From positions 1 to 33,721 of the forward strand of contig CALXLP010000015.1 in the NCBI GenBank assembly GCA_944389225.1: 33,721 nucleotides of DNA. The letters are read 5' to 3'. Both the position numbers and the translations under genes were made by a program. The stretch comes from an uncultured Clostridia bacterium. Its GTDB lineage: Bacteria > Bacillota > Clostridia > TANB77 > CAG-508. The notes below the pieces were generated by a model. That model did not search any database, was not told the DNA's origin, and saw nothing but the letters and a program-made list of their open reading frames with translations. Positions 1-6,732 of this stretch are shown here, piece by piece. How positions within the stretch are numbered: position 1 is the stretch's first letter; each line of letters starts with the position of its first letter.

Positions 1-150
1 AAATTTATTTTTTATATTAAAAAATTTTTTATTTATAAAAGTTATTATTAGTCTAACAGAAGATTGCACAAAATTTTATTTAATATATTTTCATAATTTT
101 TATATATTAAAAAATGTGCTATCCCCTACTCTACTGTTTTTACAAAATAT

Positions 151-179
151 AAAAGATTAGTTGTATTTCAAACTAATCT
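151..179 (-). terminator. Rho-independent terminator of the HEPN-like gene
   Basis: A 9-bp perfect inverted repeat (AGATTAGTT at 154-162, AACTAATCT at 171-179) encloses an 8-nt loop. Read on the minus strand it is followed by a T-rich run (TTTTATATTTT). It lies about 90 nt past the stop of the minus-strand gene ending at 269. The rest of 1-268 is AT-rich and shows no convincing gene. Confidence 0.6.
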
Positions 180-268
180 ATAAATTGTAATTTGTGGATT
201 ACTTATTAAATTTTTGGGCTTCATAACATCTATTTATTTAAAAAAACTAATTACTACTTTTTCCTTAC

Positions 269-631
269 TTAACGTATATCTTTATTTACGTCATAATTAT
301 AATTTTTTAAAATTAATTCTTTAGCTTTTGCATCTAAGTAATTACATAATTCATCTAAAAACATAAAATCTAATGAATCTATTTTTTCGTACTTTTCATA
401 AATGTATCTCCAATTTATAAAAGCTTCTGAAATATTTTCAATTTTATCTTCAATATTTGTAAACTTCTTTAAACACATTTCATGATGCAAATTCGATTTG
501 AAATCACTATTGGTTTTAGAATATAATTTAAATATTTTATGTCCATTTATTCCTTTTAAATCTTTAAAATCAATATTGTTTTCTAATAAAATTAATTTTA
601 AATATACCTCACATGCAAAAGATTTGTTCAC
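269..631 (-). CDS. HEPN-like domain protein, apparently start-less (possible pseudogene)
   Basis: The protein resembles small HEPN-like proteins: an N-terminal helix with a FACEVYLKLIL pattern, then GINGHKIFKLYS, then an aromatic AFINWRYIYE segment near the C-terminus. HEPN proteins are often RNases or toxin parts; no function can be assigned here. The only formal start is GTG at 631, which has no ribosome-binding site and sits inside the conserved helix. The same frame stays open upstream for 29 codons and reads like real protein (ARGKKIISKQTPFIVNKSFA). It reaches AAG at 716-718, exactly 8 nt after a good AAGGAG, where an ATG would be expected. The likely ancestral start has therefore become AAG, and the gene may be silenced, started at ATT (701-703), or affected by a base error. 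It lies just downstream of the Fic gene on the same strand. Confidence 0.6.
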   Translation of the reverse strand: MNKSFACEVYLKLILLENNIDFKDLKGINGHKIFKLYSKTNSDFKSNLHHEMCLKKFTNIEDKIENISEAFINWRYIYEKYEKIDSLDFMFLDELCNYLDAKAKELILKNYNYDVNKDIR

Positions 632-788
632 TATAAAAGGAGTTTGTTTGCTTATTATTTTCTTGCCACGTGCTGTGGCTAGAGAGTGTTCATTAAGTTT
701 AATTAGAGAATTGTTCTTTTATAATTCTCCTTACAAATTACTATTTTGCTTTATTATATTCTAAACATTCTTTCTTACAGCTAAAATA

Positions 789-1850
789 TTAATTTTCAGA
801 TAAAAGTTTTATTAGTCTAGTATTCTTGTACAATCTTTCTCTGCCTATTTTTTCGGATTCTAAAAGACCTATTTCTTCTAACTGATTTAAATATGAAGAT
901 GCGGTAAGTCTAGTAACATTACATGCTCTTTCTATATATGATATTTTTGTATAAACTTCATAAAATAAACTTTCTAATAATTCTTTTGAATATATTTTAG
1001 GTAGTTTGTTTCTAAATTCTTCTTTGTAAGTTTTCATTTCATTTTGAATCTTTTCAATTAATGTTATCGTTTCTTTAGATGTAATTTCAATACCTTTTAA
1101 AATATATAAAATCCAATCTTCAAAATTATTAGTATTTCTAACTTCATTAAATAATTTATAATATTCCTGTTTTGTCTTATTGATATATTTACTCAAGTAT
1201 AAAATTGGACTATCAATTAGATTATTTAATACAAGATATAGAATATTTAATATTCTTCCAGTTCTTCCATTTCCATCATAAAAAGGATGAATACTTTCAA
1301 ATTGATAATGTATTAAACAAACTTTTATTAATGGATCTATGCCATCTTCATTATTATTTATAAAGTCCTCTAAATTTTTTAAATAACCTGTTATTTCTTG
1401 TTCACTTTGAGGTGGAGTATATATAGTTTCTCCAGTAATCGAATTTTTTAATTCTGTTCCTGGTAATTTTCTAATTCCAGCATTATTATGTTCAATAGTT
1501 CCTTGAATTTTAATAATAGTATTTGTATTTATATAACCATCTTTTTTTATTTGTTCATAACCAAGCCAGATAGCATTTCTATAATCTACAACTTCTTTTG
1601 CATTTTCTTCCTTATAGCCACTTTCTGTTAACACTTTATAAATGTCATCATGAGTTGTAACAATATTTTCAATAGCACTACTATCTTTGGCCTCATTAAT
1701 AGTTACAGCATTTATTAAAATATGCATATTTGGTATAGTGTTTGCATAACCTTTTAATTCTGCTAATGCTCTTGATGATAAAGTTAATTGCTCTAAAATT
1801 TTATTTGTTTTTAAATTAATATTTTTATACGGTAACATTTCTAATTTCAT
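789..1850 (-). CDS. Fic family protein with inhibitory helix and C-terminal winged helix
   Basis: Fic proteins usually transfer AMP from ATP to Ser/Thr/Tyr side chains of target proteins. The signature HPFYDGNGRTGR is complete at residues 188-199, including the catalytic His. An N-terminal SSAIEN (57-62) matches the [S/T]xxxE[G/N] inhibitory motif, so the enzyme is probably autoinhibited in cis. The last ~60 residues look like a winged helix (YIERACNVTRLTASSYLNQL), a layout common in stand-alone chromosomal Fic proteins. I chose the ATG at 1850 because GGAGG lies 7 nt upstream; an in-frame ATG at 1880 has no such site and overlaps the promoter. The promoter is covered by inverted repeats. The HEPN-like gene follows about 70 nt after the stop on the same strand. 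The target protein is unknown. Confidence 0.9.
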   Translation of the reverse strand: MKLEMLPYKNINLKTNKILEQLTLSSRALAELKGYANTIPNMHILINAVTINEAKDSSAIENIVTTHDDIYKVLTESGYKEENAKEVVDYRNAIWLGYEQIKKDGYINTNTIIKIQGTIEHNNAGIRKLPGTELKNSITGETIYTPPQSEQEITGYLKNLEDFINNNEDGIDPLIKVCLIHYQFESIHPFYDGNGRTGRILNILYLVLNNLIDSPILYLSKYINKTKQEYYKLFNEVRNTNNFEDWILYILKGIEITSKETITLIEKIQNEMKTYKEEFRNKLPKIYSKELLESLFYEVYTKISYIERACNVTRLTASSYLNQLEEIGLLESEKIGRERLYKNTRLIKLLSEN

Positions 1851-1870
1851 ACTTTTACCTCCATATATAT

Positions 1871-1960
1871 AAAATATCACATTTTTTATACATTTTCAAT
1901 AAACATGTATAAAAAATCAAAAAAATTATACATATTTATAAAACATGTATAATTTTTGAT
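1871..1960 (-). promoter_or_regulatory. Fic promoter with array of inverted-repeat operator half-sites
   Basis: On the minus strand a TTGAAA (1894-1899), 17-nt spacer, TATTTT (1871-1876) promoter lies just before the Fic gene. It is embedded in a perfect 13-bp inverted repeat (ATTTTTTATACAT at 1881-1893 with its complement at 1905-1917, 11-nt loop containing the -35). A second, near-perfect inverted repeat (1916-1933 with 1945-1960) follows. The four half-sites share ATGTATAAwwwwT, and AAACATGTAT recurs exactly 40 bp apart (1901 and 1941). Such a layout suggests a repressor site; the winged helix of the Fic protein is an obvious but unproven candidate. Confidence 0.55.
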
Positions 1961-2215
1961 ATTTTTTTAATATATCTTTAAATCGATATAAAAATATATC
2001 AGTTCAATTCCCAAAATCAAATTTTTTGCATTTTTGGAAAATAATTATATATTATATTGAAAACTAATAATTTTATACATAAAATGGTAGCCATTATCAA
2101 AGTTTTGTGCAAAAAGAGATAGGGCATAATATAAAACAGCCATAAACCTCTACTTCTACTAATTCAAGGCTTTTAGCTGTTCTATTATATGTTTCCATTT
2201 ATATTGCCATTCATT
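1961..2215. other. Intergenic region without a recognisable gene
   Basis: This AT-rich stretch lies between the Fic promoter and the end of the immunity-like gene. It has weak stem-loops (AACAGC at 2138 with GCTGTT near 2176; AATGG/CCATT around 2084-2095) that could end the minus-strand transcript coming from 2216. It also has the motif AAAGTTTTGTGCAAA at 2099-2113, which recurs near 63-77 and 11786-11800. No coding sequence is supported. Confidence 0.4.
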
Positions 2216-2626
2216 TCAAATATATTTTTTCAACTTTTCTTTTGCAATGGATAATTTGTTTCGTAATTCTATTTCTCTGCTTTTTAATATTTGGGAATCA
2301 TCGTTCATATTCCAATCAATCCAATCATTTAAATATTTTTCTATGTCTTTGACAATTTCAGCTCTAAATGCATTAAAATCCATGTCTATTTTTTTATACT
2401 CTACATTGTTACCACTCATTATAATAATGAATATTTCATCATAATAAGCACACAATACATCTTCTATTTCTTCCTCATCAATAAAAACAGAAAACGGTAA
2501 ATTATTTTCTAAACTGTTAATAAGGGAATTTAAAAAATCCATAGGAATATCTGTTAAATAAGAAGCACTTATTATATAGTGTCCAATATTAATATCAACC
2601 CAACCTGCTTTTGGCTTACTAAACAT
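2216..2626 (-). CDS. Putative immunity-like protein
   Basis: This is a 136-residue acidic, soluble protein with no signal peptide. It opens with KPKAGWVDINIGHYIISASY followed by LTDIPMDFLNSL, a pattern I associate with small single-domain proteins that accompany polymorphic toxins in Firmicutes. The C-terminal third is a charged helix. The start ATG at 2626 follows AAAGGAGA by 8 nt. It is the last gene of a minus-strand set that begins with a 27-aa ORF at 4037 and includes the HExxH protein 75 nt upstream, the usual order of toxin then immunity gene. The immunity role is inference from size, composition and context; no binding partner can be shown from sequence. Confidence 0.55.
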   Translation of the reverse strand: MFSKPKAGWVDINIGHYIISASYLTDIPMDFLNSLINSLENNLPFSVFIDEEEIEDVLCAYYDEIFIIIMSGNNVEYKKIDMDFNAFRAEIVKDIEKYLNDWIDWNMNDDSQILKSREIELRNKLSIAKEKLKKYI

Positions 2627-2706
2627 ATAAAACTATCTCCTTTGTCACTTACTATTGAGTATACTTTTAAAGTTCCAGCACATGTTACTTTAAAAGGTTC
2701 TTTATC
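2623..2706 (-). pseudogene. Coding-like remnant between metallopeptidase and immunity-like gene
   Basis: Between the two genes one minus-strand frame reads for 28 codons like ordinary protein (DKEPFKVTCAGTLKVYS, then IVSDKGDSFIC). It has no start or ribosome-binding site of its own, and it overlaps the stop of the metallopeptidase gene and the start of the immunity-like gene in other frames. It may be a remnant of another small gene or the displaced end of a frameshifted neighbour. Confidence 0.3.
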
Positions 2707-3691
2707 TATTAGTACCAATATTTATATTAAAATCTCGTTTTTGGCACATTTGTAAATATCGATTTAGATCTGCTGTTGATTTATAATATTTTTGTGATAA
2801 ATACTCTTGCGTATAATCTATTATTCCAGATTTTCTAGCAAATTCAATTCTGCTTGATGCATCTTTATAAGCACCTTTATATTTTTTTAGATGTTGACTT
2901 ATATGTTGTTCTATCTTACTAATAAAATTTTCCATAAATTCTTCACCAAAGATGCTAGATAATCGTTTATATTCATTTGAAGTAAGTTGTGGTAATAATA
3001 AAAATATATATGAATCTATTAGTTCTGAAGAATCTGTAATTGTTGCTCTACTATTATTAATAATCATTGAACCGGTTACATATTGCCTCATTAACTCTTC
3101 TGGTGTTTTTAACTGTTGATTTCCATTTATACCTATTAATATAGGAGGATATCTTTTACTAATCGCATTAAAATATGGTAATGAAATTTTATTTGTAAGA
3201 AAATCATTTCCATAATTAACTATATTTACTATTTTTCCACTATTATCTCTAATATATGGCATTTTGCATCCTTCTCCAATCACTAAATGGGAATGAATCT
3301 GTCGAGCCAAATGTGAATTTTGAGATAATAATCTTTCATACTCGTTAGATATTGTATTACCTAAATATCCATTTTTATATTTTTTGTGAAAATATTTTAC
3401 ACCTTCTAAGTAAGCTTCACCTTCATATGATAATTCAGTATATTTATCTGTACCCTTTGAAACAACTAATGCCTTAACCAATGAATTAATATATGTTTGA
3501 TAATCTAATTCAAAACTCTTACAATTCAAACTTTGCTGTGCATGTTTACTTTCATGAGCAATTGATATAGCACATAAAATAGAAAGTCCTATATCACTAT
3601 ATTGTTCTTGAGGACAATTAGATAAAATTAAATTTTTAAATTCCTTTATTTTATCAGCACATACATAAACAGTTCCTTCATGTTCAAACAT
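2702..3691 (-). CDS. HExxH metallopeptidase-like protein, possible toxin
   Basis: This is a 329-residue protein without signal peptide or membrane segment. Residues ~45-60 carry IAHESKHAQQSL, a HExxH zinc-binding motif in a hydrophobic helix. A downstream ELSYEGEAYLEG could supply the third glutamate ligand, as in gluzincin-like peptidases. The remainder is helical, ending about 20 residues after a Tyr-rich segment (YTQEYLSQKYY). Its ATG overlaps the preceding 70-aa gene by 8 nt (ATGTTTGA). The same overlap length occurs twice in the neighbouring operon, which argues for translational coupling. A frameshift splitting one ~400-residue protein remains possible, because the frame upstream of the ATG reads sensibly (NSLGAF). 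The immunity-like gene downstream suggests a toxin role. The motif is seen; activity and role are inference. Confidence 0.6.
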   Translation of the reverse strand: MFEHEGTVYVCADKIKEFKNLILSNCPQEQYSDIGLSILCAISIAHESKHAQQSLNCKSFELDYQTYINSLVKALVVSKGTDKYTELSYEGEAYLEGVKYFHKKYKNGYLGNTISNEYERLLSQNSHLARQIHSHLVIGEGCKMPYIRDNSGKIVNIVNYGNDFLTNKISLPYFNAISKRYPPILIGINGNQQLKTPEELMRQYVTGSMIINNSRATITDSSELIDSYIFLLLPQLTSNEYKRLSSIFGEEFMENFISKIEQHISQHLKKYKGAYKDASSRIEFARKSGIIDYTQEYLSQKYYKSTADLNRYLQMCQKRDFNINIGTNR

Positions 3692-3896
3692 AAAAGCTCC
3701 GAGGCTGTGTTACGGTTTTATGAAACTCTTCTGGTTCAATCATTTTATAATTTGTATTTATTCCCATATCTTTTATGATATATTCACAAAGTTCACTCAG
3801 TGACTTAGTTAATTTTCCTTTATTTTCGGACATTTTACCTATATTTGATATATTACTTGATAACTCATTTATAAGTAAATCAAAATTTTTATTCAT
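3684..3896 (-). CDS. Small hypothetical protein coupled to the HExxH protein
   Basis: This 70-residue protein has a helical, heptad-like N-terminus (LINELSSNISNIGKMS) and ends EEFHKTVTQPRSFYV. It is preceded by GGAGG 4-5 nt before the ATG and overlaps the HExxH gene by 8 nt. It could be an independent small partner (antitoxin, chaperone or adaptor), or the N-terminal part of the HExxH protein separated by a one-base frameshift. I do not recognise the family. It lies in the operon that starts at the promoter near 4068-4096. Confidence 0.5.
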   Translation of the reverse strand: MNKNFDLLINELSSNISNIGKMSENKGKLTKSLSELCEYIIKDMGINTNYKMIEPEEFHKTVTQPRSFYV

Positions 3897-3910
3897 TATA
3901 TTTCCTCCTG

Positions 3911-3944
3911 TATTTTGAAAATATTTTAGAAGATTTTCAAAATA
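3911..3944 (-). repeat. AT-rich hairpin inside the metallopeptidase operon
   Basis: A perfect 12-bp inverted repeat (TATTTTGAAAAT at 3911-3922, ATTTTCAAAATA at 3933-3944) has a 10-nt loop. It lies between the 27-aa ORF and the 70-aa gene, directly ahead of the latter's ribosome-binding site. It could act as an attenuator or mRNA processing site. No long T-run follows on the minus strand, so full termination is unlikely. Confidence 0.5.
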
Positions 3945-3953
3945 ACAATTATT

Positions 3954-4037
3954 TTAATTTTCCATAATACATATCACTAAATATTCCATTTTTTCAATTA
4001 GTTCATCTTTAATAGAATTATCTTTTCCTTTTTTCAT
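3954..4037 (-). CDS. 27-aa small ORF at the head of the operon
   Basis: A 27-codon frame starting MKKGKDNSIKDELIEKM and ending CIMEN opens 7 nt after an excellent AGGGGAG ribosome-binding site, about 25 nt downstream of a good promoter. It is charged at the start and hydrophobic near the end. It is followed by a perfect hairpin and then the 70-aa gene, an arrangement that fits a leader peptide or a true small protein. No family is recognised. Confidence 0.45.
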   Translation of the reverse strand: MKKGKDNSIKDELIEKMEYLVICIMEN

Positions 4038-4059
4038 CAAATTTCTCCCCTTTAACAAA

Positions 4060-4271
4060 CTATATTAATTTTACCATATATTGAGAAAAAAGTAAATTGT
4101 TTACATAAAGAAATAAGCCAAAATTGATATAAAACAGATATCCCCTTTCTTTTGCAACTAGATAATCTCTTAAAACTTCTCTTTTCAATTTAGATCTAAA
4201 TCTCCTTTTATTTCAGTTAACTTTCGCTTACATAGTAATATCTTTTTAGAAACAGTTACTACTTTTTTCAA
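4060..4271 (-). pseudogene. Decayed coding-like sequence
   Basis: Two overlapping minus-strand frames look protein-like but are broken. One runs 4271-4185 from TTG (KKVVTVSKKILLCKRKLTE, ending GDLDLN). The other runs 4188-4060 (LKREVLRDYLVAKERGYLF). Together they resemble one gene interrupted by a frameshift. There is no proper start and the 3' part is now occupied by the promoter of the next operon. Function unknown. Confidence 0.25.
4068..4096 (-). promoter_or_regulatory. Promoter of the metallopeptidase/immunity-like operon
   Basis: On the minus strand TTTACT (4091-4096) is separated by 17 nt from TAAAAT (4068-4073). Transcription would start near 4061 and reach the ribosome-binding site of the 27-aa ORF after about 20 nt. 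Confidence 0.5.
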
Positions 4272-4280
4272 ATTTCTTCA

Positions 4281-4310
4281 AAAAAATAGAGATTAAAATA
4301 ATAATCTCTA
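4281..4310 (-). terminator. Rho-independent terminator of the four-gene operon
   Basis: A perfect 9-bp stem (TAGAGATTA at 4287-4295, TAATCTCTA at 4302-4310) with a 6-nt loop is followed on the minus strand by six T (4286-4281). It lies about 50 nt past the stop of the 449-residue membrane protein. Confidence 0.8.
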
Positions 4311-4361
4311 AAATCTAAGTAATAAACTATTGTATTGCTAATAATTAATAACATATAAAAA

Positions 4362-5711
4362 CTAGTTAAAAATTATATTATAATCATCTAAACATTTGTT
4401 ATATGTTTTATTAATTTCATCATACACTATATTTAGTTCATCTTGAATTTGACCCTTTATATAAGCTTCTTTAAGTTTTGGTTTTTGAAATATTGCCCAC
4501 TTTAATTGTATATATGAATATTTTGCAAAAGTAATCCACTCTGCATAATTAATTGCCATAGGATTTTTTGTAAAAAATACTTTTCCTGCATTTATAGAAC
4601 TATTAATTGCATGGCTTATAAATAACATTGTACTTAATTTAGGATTCTTTTCTCTATCTAATGAAAAAGGTATAGAATCTTTTATTGATGAACCATTTTT
4701 TATTTTTTTTAATGCATAAGATAATCTTACAATAACTTCAATTAACATCGTTGGAATTGAGGAAGCACAAAATTGTATAAAATCATATCCCTCGAAATAC
4801 ATTCCTTGTACAATTTCTGCTATTGTCTGTTCAGATTCACCAATGCTTCCAAATTGAAATAAGTTAAATAAACTCATAAATGGTGCTGGTAATCCCATTG
4901 ATGTAGTAAAATCAGATTTAAAATGTAATATTTGTTTTGCAATAGCTTGAAATATATCACTTTCTTTTCTATCCCCATAATTTTCCATAACCTGAGATAC
5001 TATTTTTCCTTTTTTATCTATCGTAGTCATTCGACCAGATAAAATATCTAAAACCCCAAAAATTAAACCTAAAAATGGATCATGACCTAAGGATAACAAT
5101 CTATGATAATATGCTGATAAACCATCAACATATTGTGTTGTATATCTATTGTCTTGCGCATCAAAAGGTACTTTACTAATCTTTGAATTAGCAAGTTCTT
5201 CCATTTCTGCTTTTGGAAATTCTTTTTCAAACCATTGTCTAACATAGTCAGATAATTTTCCTGATTTTATACCGGTATTTGTTTTTTTAGGAATACCAAC
5301 TAAAAGTATATCTACAATAGCCGCTAATAAACCAGCTAGAATACAAATTGTCCAATCTATATTATCTAGTTTATGTATAGAATTATATTCTTCATTCATT
5401 AGTCTTATTACTAACTCATTATCTTGCAATTCTTTTTTTGTAAATAATTCATTAATTTCTACATTTTTACCCACTGCTTTTTGTGCTTCCAAACACATTT
5501 CTTTCCATGAAGACACAATAATTGTTTGTTTGTGTTTTTGCTTTGATTTTTGTCCAATATTATTATTTAATTCATATCCCATTTCAGTAAGTAATTTTTC
5601 ACTCTCTGTAATAGATGTTTCTATTTCACTCATATCTGGTCTTTTTATTGTTTGAAGTTCTTTTTCATGATATTTTAATATATTATTTATATCTTGTTTA
5701 TTTTTAGACAT
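4362..5711 (-). CDS. Conserved membrane protein of unknown function (operon gene 4)
   Basis: This 449-residue protein has a charged, coiled N-terminal ~100 residues and a hydrophobic segment near residues 122-142 (DWTICILAGLLAAIVDILLV). Its main domain contains regularly spaced His/Asp residues: YYHRLLSLGHDPFLGLIFG, later LHFKSDF and SHAINSS. Hydrophobic stretches around ~215-230 and ~310-330 may also touch the membrane. The His/Asp pattern suggests a metal- or phospholipid-related active site, but I cannot name a family with confidence. The ATG at 5711 is preferred over the GTG at 5717 because AGAGGG sits just upstream. It overlaps the glycine-zipper gene by 8 nt (ATGTCTAA), so translation is coupled. 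It is the last gene before a strong terminator. Confidence 0.75.
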   Translation of the reverse strand: MSKNKQDINNILKYHEKELQTIKRPDMSEIETSITESEKLLTEMGYELNNNIGQKSKQKHKQTIIVSSWKEMCLEAQKAVGKNVEINELFTKKELQDNELVIRLMNEEYNSIHKLDNIDWTICILAGLLAAIVDILLVGIPKKTNTGIKSGKLSDYVRQWFEKEFPKAEMEELANSKISKVPFDAQDNRYTTQYVDGLSAYYHRLLSLGHDPFLGLIFGVLDILSGRMTTIDKKGKIVSQVMENYGDRKESDIFQAIAKQILHFKSDFTTSMGLPAPFMSLFNLFQFGSIGESEQTIAEIVQGMYFEGYDFIQFCASSIPTMLIEVIVRLSYALKKIKNGSSIKDSIPFSLDREKNPKLSTMLFISHAINSSINAGKVFFTKNPMAINYAEWITFAKYSYIQLKWAIFQKPKLKEAYIKGQIQDELNIVYDEINKTYNKCLDDYNIIFN

Positions 5712-6249
5712 TTTCACCCTCTATATTTAAATCCTTTCTTAAATCTTTTATTGCTTGAGTCAAAAGTATATTTAAACTTTGAAGATAGTCAAGTCGTTTT
5801 TGGTCAGCATCAGCTTCATTTTTTAAAGTTTGAATAATTGCTTGGTGCTTTTTTAAAGCTTCTTCATAAAGTCGCTCTTTTTCCTGTTTTAATTGTTTAC
5901 TTTTTAAATGTGAAGCAATTCCAACTCCAGCTGCGGCAAGCCCAGCCACAGGTGCAGCTAGTACAAATATTCCAGCTACCATTCCTCCTCCCACTATTCC
6001 ACCTGCTGTTGCTAATCCAGTTGTAATACCAACAGCTGACAAGCCTACTGTACCAAGTCCATATAGAGCTGTAAATGATAACGCACCACCAATACCTGCA
6101 CCTAAAGCTCCTGTTAAAACTTCCGGAATTGCGCTTTCTTTTATCGTTCTAGTTTTATCATTGATAGCACTTGCAGCTTCATTAACTACATTTACAATAG
6201 GTTGTAAAGATTCTATATTTTTATATATCAATTCATTTTTCTTCTTCAT
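5704..6249 (-). CDS. Glycine-zipper membrane protein with C-terminal coiled coil (operon gene 3)
   Basis: This is a 181-residue protein. Residues ~45-115 are an almost uncharged, Gly/Ala-rich hydrophobic block (LGAGIGGALSFTALYGLG, GGIVGGGMVAGIFVLAAPVA) with repeated GxxxG-type spacing. That block is long enough for two to three tightly packed helices. The rest is a charged coiled coil (~115-175: QLKQEKERLYEEALKKHQ). No signal peptide precedes the block. GxxxG-rich helices are typical of membrane oligomers and some pore formers. The pairing with a coiled coil suggests a membrane assembly platform, but this is inference. The gene is coupled to the downstream membrane-protein gene by an 8-nt overlap, and 24 nt separate it from the gene before. 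Confidence 0.75.
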   Translation of the reverse strand: MKKKNELIYKNIESLQPIVNVVNEAASAINDKTRTIKESAIPEVLTGALGAGIGGALSFTALYGLGTVGLSAVGITTGLATAGGIVGGGMVAGIFVLAAPVAGLAAAGVGIASHLKSKQLKQEKERLYEEALKKHQAIIQTLKNEADADQKRLDYLQSLNILLTQAIKDLRKDLNIEGENV

Positions 6250-6273
6250 TTTATTTTCCCCTTTTCTTTTTTA

Positions 6274-6732
6274 TTAATTTTTATCTATATGTAACAATTT
6301 AAAAATAAATTTTTTAAACCTTACAAAGAAATTTTCTTTATATTCCATCAATTGTGTAGTAGCTTTTAAATTTTTAGTATCTTTATTTACTTGTTGATTA
6401 TTTGTAAATATATTATCTGGATTATAATTCCTTCTTTTTTCTAATTCTTCTTTCTTTTGATTTAAATCTAATATTTCATTTATTTTAACTTTTTGTTCTT
6501 CTGTGGCATAATAATCTCTGTATAAACTAACAATAATAGCATTGGCTTCTTTAGAAATGTTTTGATTGGCTAAATCTATTTCTGGATTGATAGTAAATTG
6601 ATAATCTTTATCCATGTTACTTTTGTAAAAATTAATTTTTTCCACTGGAATTTTTTTATATTCTTCTTCTGGAAAGTATTTTAATATTTCCAATACTTCT
6701 GTATATGCTTTTGCATAAATATTATTAATCAT
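6274..6732 (-). CDS. Conserved protein of unknown function (operon gene 2)
   Basis: This is a 152-residue soluble, helical protein. It opens with YTEVLEILKYFPEEEYKKIP, continues with NISKEANAIIVSLYRDYYAT, has a coiled middle (NQKKEELEKRRNYNPDNIF), and ends with a basic/hydrophobic FFVRFKKFIFKLLHI tail that could bind a membrane or a partner. I recognise the general pattern from uncharacterised Clostridia proteins but know no function. Its start overlaps the upstream gene by 8 nt (ATGATTAA), with AAGGAG 9 nt upstream inside that gene. This fixes the operon order and indicates coupled synthesis. Confidence 0.7.
   Translation of the reverse strand: MINNIYAKAYTEVLEILKYFPEEEYKKIPVEKINFYKSNMDKDYQFTINPEIDLANQNISKEANAIIVSLYRDYYATEEQKVKINEILDLNQKKEELEKRRNYNPDNIFTNNQQVNKDTKNLKATTQLMEYKENFFVRFKKFIFKLLHIDKN

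Noticed and set aside
2001..2013. T-loop-like AGTTCAATTCCC, possible tRNA or att fragment
   Set aside because: No acceptor, anticodon or D arm can be found around it, and the match is short enough to be chance.
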